In this document: in pieces, positions 63,327-64,000 of the stretch
How the letters are laid out: every line of letters begins with the position of its first letter
Numbering within the stretch: position 1 is the stretch's first letter
NCBI RefSeq assembly: GCF_030704535.1
Contig: NC_081817.1
Coordinates: 1,131,001-1,195,000, forward strand
Direction: 5' to 3'
Source: Vitis vinifera
Lineage: Eukaryota > Streptophyta > Magnoliopsida > Vitales > Vitaceae
DNA length: 64,000 nucleotides
Translations under genes and position numbers: made by a program
The notes under the pieces: model-generated
The model's database searches: none
What the model saw: the letters and a program-made list of their open reading frames with translations, nothing else
Told to the model about the DNA's origin: nothing

Positions 63327-63349
63327 GTGGCTTATAACTTATAAGCCAC
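63327..63349. repeat. perfect 11-bp inverted repeat, 1-nt spacer
   Basis: GTGGCTTATAA is followed by C and its reverse complement. The flanks (GCGGCTTAAGCT and GTTTGAGCCG) add weak further pairing. It could be a protein-binding dyad or the end of a small element. Confidence 0.6.
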
Positions 63350-63520
63350 GTTTGAGCCGTAGAGATATTTTTATCCATTCAAAGTTTTTTTTTTAAATGA
63401 AGAATATTTTCGTTTTTGATTTAAATGTTCATATGGTTTATAATTATCAAATATGTTTTTAATTTTTTTATTAGAAATAAAATTAGATATTTAATATTTT
63501 TAAAAATAAAAGACACATTT

Positions 63521-63524
<4 letters not shown>

Positions 63525-63555
<31 letters not shown>
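63525..63555. repeat. AT microsatellite
   Basis: About 15 AT units. It is followed, to the end of the window, by AT-rich sequence (63595-64000) resembling the block at 13250-13650. Confidence 0.95.
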
Positions 63556-63560
<5 letters not shown>

Positions 63561-64000
63561 TCTTTTTTTTCTACAATAGTGATGGAACATAAGGTTGTGT
63601 TTGAGAAATATTTTGAAAAATAATTTTAATAAACAATTTTTATAAAAATATGTTTGGAACTTAAAATATTGTTTTATTAACGTATTTTATTTGTTTTCAA
63701 ATATATTTTAAAATAATTTTTATTTAAAGTATTTTATTTTTAATCATTTATCATTTTTATATAATTATTTTTTAAAATAACTATTGAAAATTAATTAAAA
63801 ATGTTATTATGAAAAATTGTGTTTCAAATTACTAAGCCTGTTTTTTATTTTGAAAATAAAAAGTTAATTTAGAAAATGATTGTCAAGTTTAAAATCTTAG
63901 GTTCAGTTTGATAACCGTTTTTTGAAAATAAAACATGACAATAAAAAATTATTTTTTATTTTCTATTTTTAAAAATTGGAAATAGAGTATTTTTAGATAA

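Noticed and set aside
1-64000. CRISPR arrays, bacterial operons or phage-type defence systems.
   Set aside because: The introns, LINEs and gene families are those of a plant nuclear genome, and no repeat-spacer pattern of that kind is present.

Overview
The window is nuclear DNA from a eudicot plant. The genes have GT-AG introns, the spacers are very AT-rich and full of small inverted repeats, the introns hold 5'-truncated LINEs, and one plastid-derived insertion is present. LINE style, repeat style and gene content suggest grapevine (Vitis) or a close relative; that is inference, because no database was searched. Six complete protein-coding genes could be assembled by hand, five of them from spliced exons whose reading frames close exactly.

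Layout, left to right. 1-900: 3' end of an unidentified + strand gene. 1433-4131 (-): IMK2-type LRR receptor-like (pseudo)kinase, 869 aa. 9358-10032 (-): PRA1 family B Rab-acceptor-like membrane protein, 224 aa, single exon. 12306-12526: decayed plastid rRNA mosaic. 15217-17449 (+): plant-specific protein of unknown function, 496 aa, two exons. 20647-26983 (+): BADC, the biotin-less paralogue of the plastid acetyl-CoA carboxylase subunit BCCP, 288 aa, nine exons. 27953-40345 (-): DCD-domain plus Kelch-repeat protein, 818 aa, ten coding exons over 12.4 kb, with several LINE fragments in its introns and a probable leader intron up to about 42.2 kb. 44311-47175: repeat island with a tandem array of a miniature LTR retrotransposon (TRIM-like) containing one inverted unit, bordered by MITE-like hairpins. 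48708-54816 (+): RETICULATA-RELATED 5/6-type plastid protein (ChaN-like region plus DUF3411), 749 aa, seven exons, with a LINE stub in intron 1. 55329-57429: a small inverted-repeat element interrupted by a young truncated LINE whose 5' junction carries a 94-bp inverted copy of the adjacent target DNA. 57905-59988 (-): arogenate dehydrogenase without an obvious transit peptide, 272 aa, seven exons. 60.1-64 kb: AT-rich, with MITE-like hairpins and a G-box cluster near the right end.

The genes do not form an operon or a pathway cluster. From memory, the set IMK, PRA1.B, BADC and RETICULATA-RELATED occurs in the same order on Arabidopsis chromosome 3 (At3g56100-At3g56140) and partly again around At2g40380-At2g40400. 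The window would then be one arm of an old conserved block. Three products are expected to be plastid or plastid-linked: BADC (fatty acid synthesis), RETICULATA-RELATED (envelope, leaf development) and the tyrosine-pathway dehydrogenase, which here may be cytosolic.

I found no convincing new multi-gene biological system. The most unusual structures are at DNA level: the LINE junction with templated inverted filler, the TRIM array with fold-back units, the inverted 23S/16S plastid mosaic, and an in-frame 72-bp minisatellite inside the DCD-Kelch gene.
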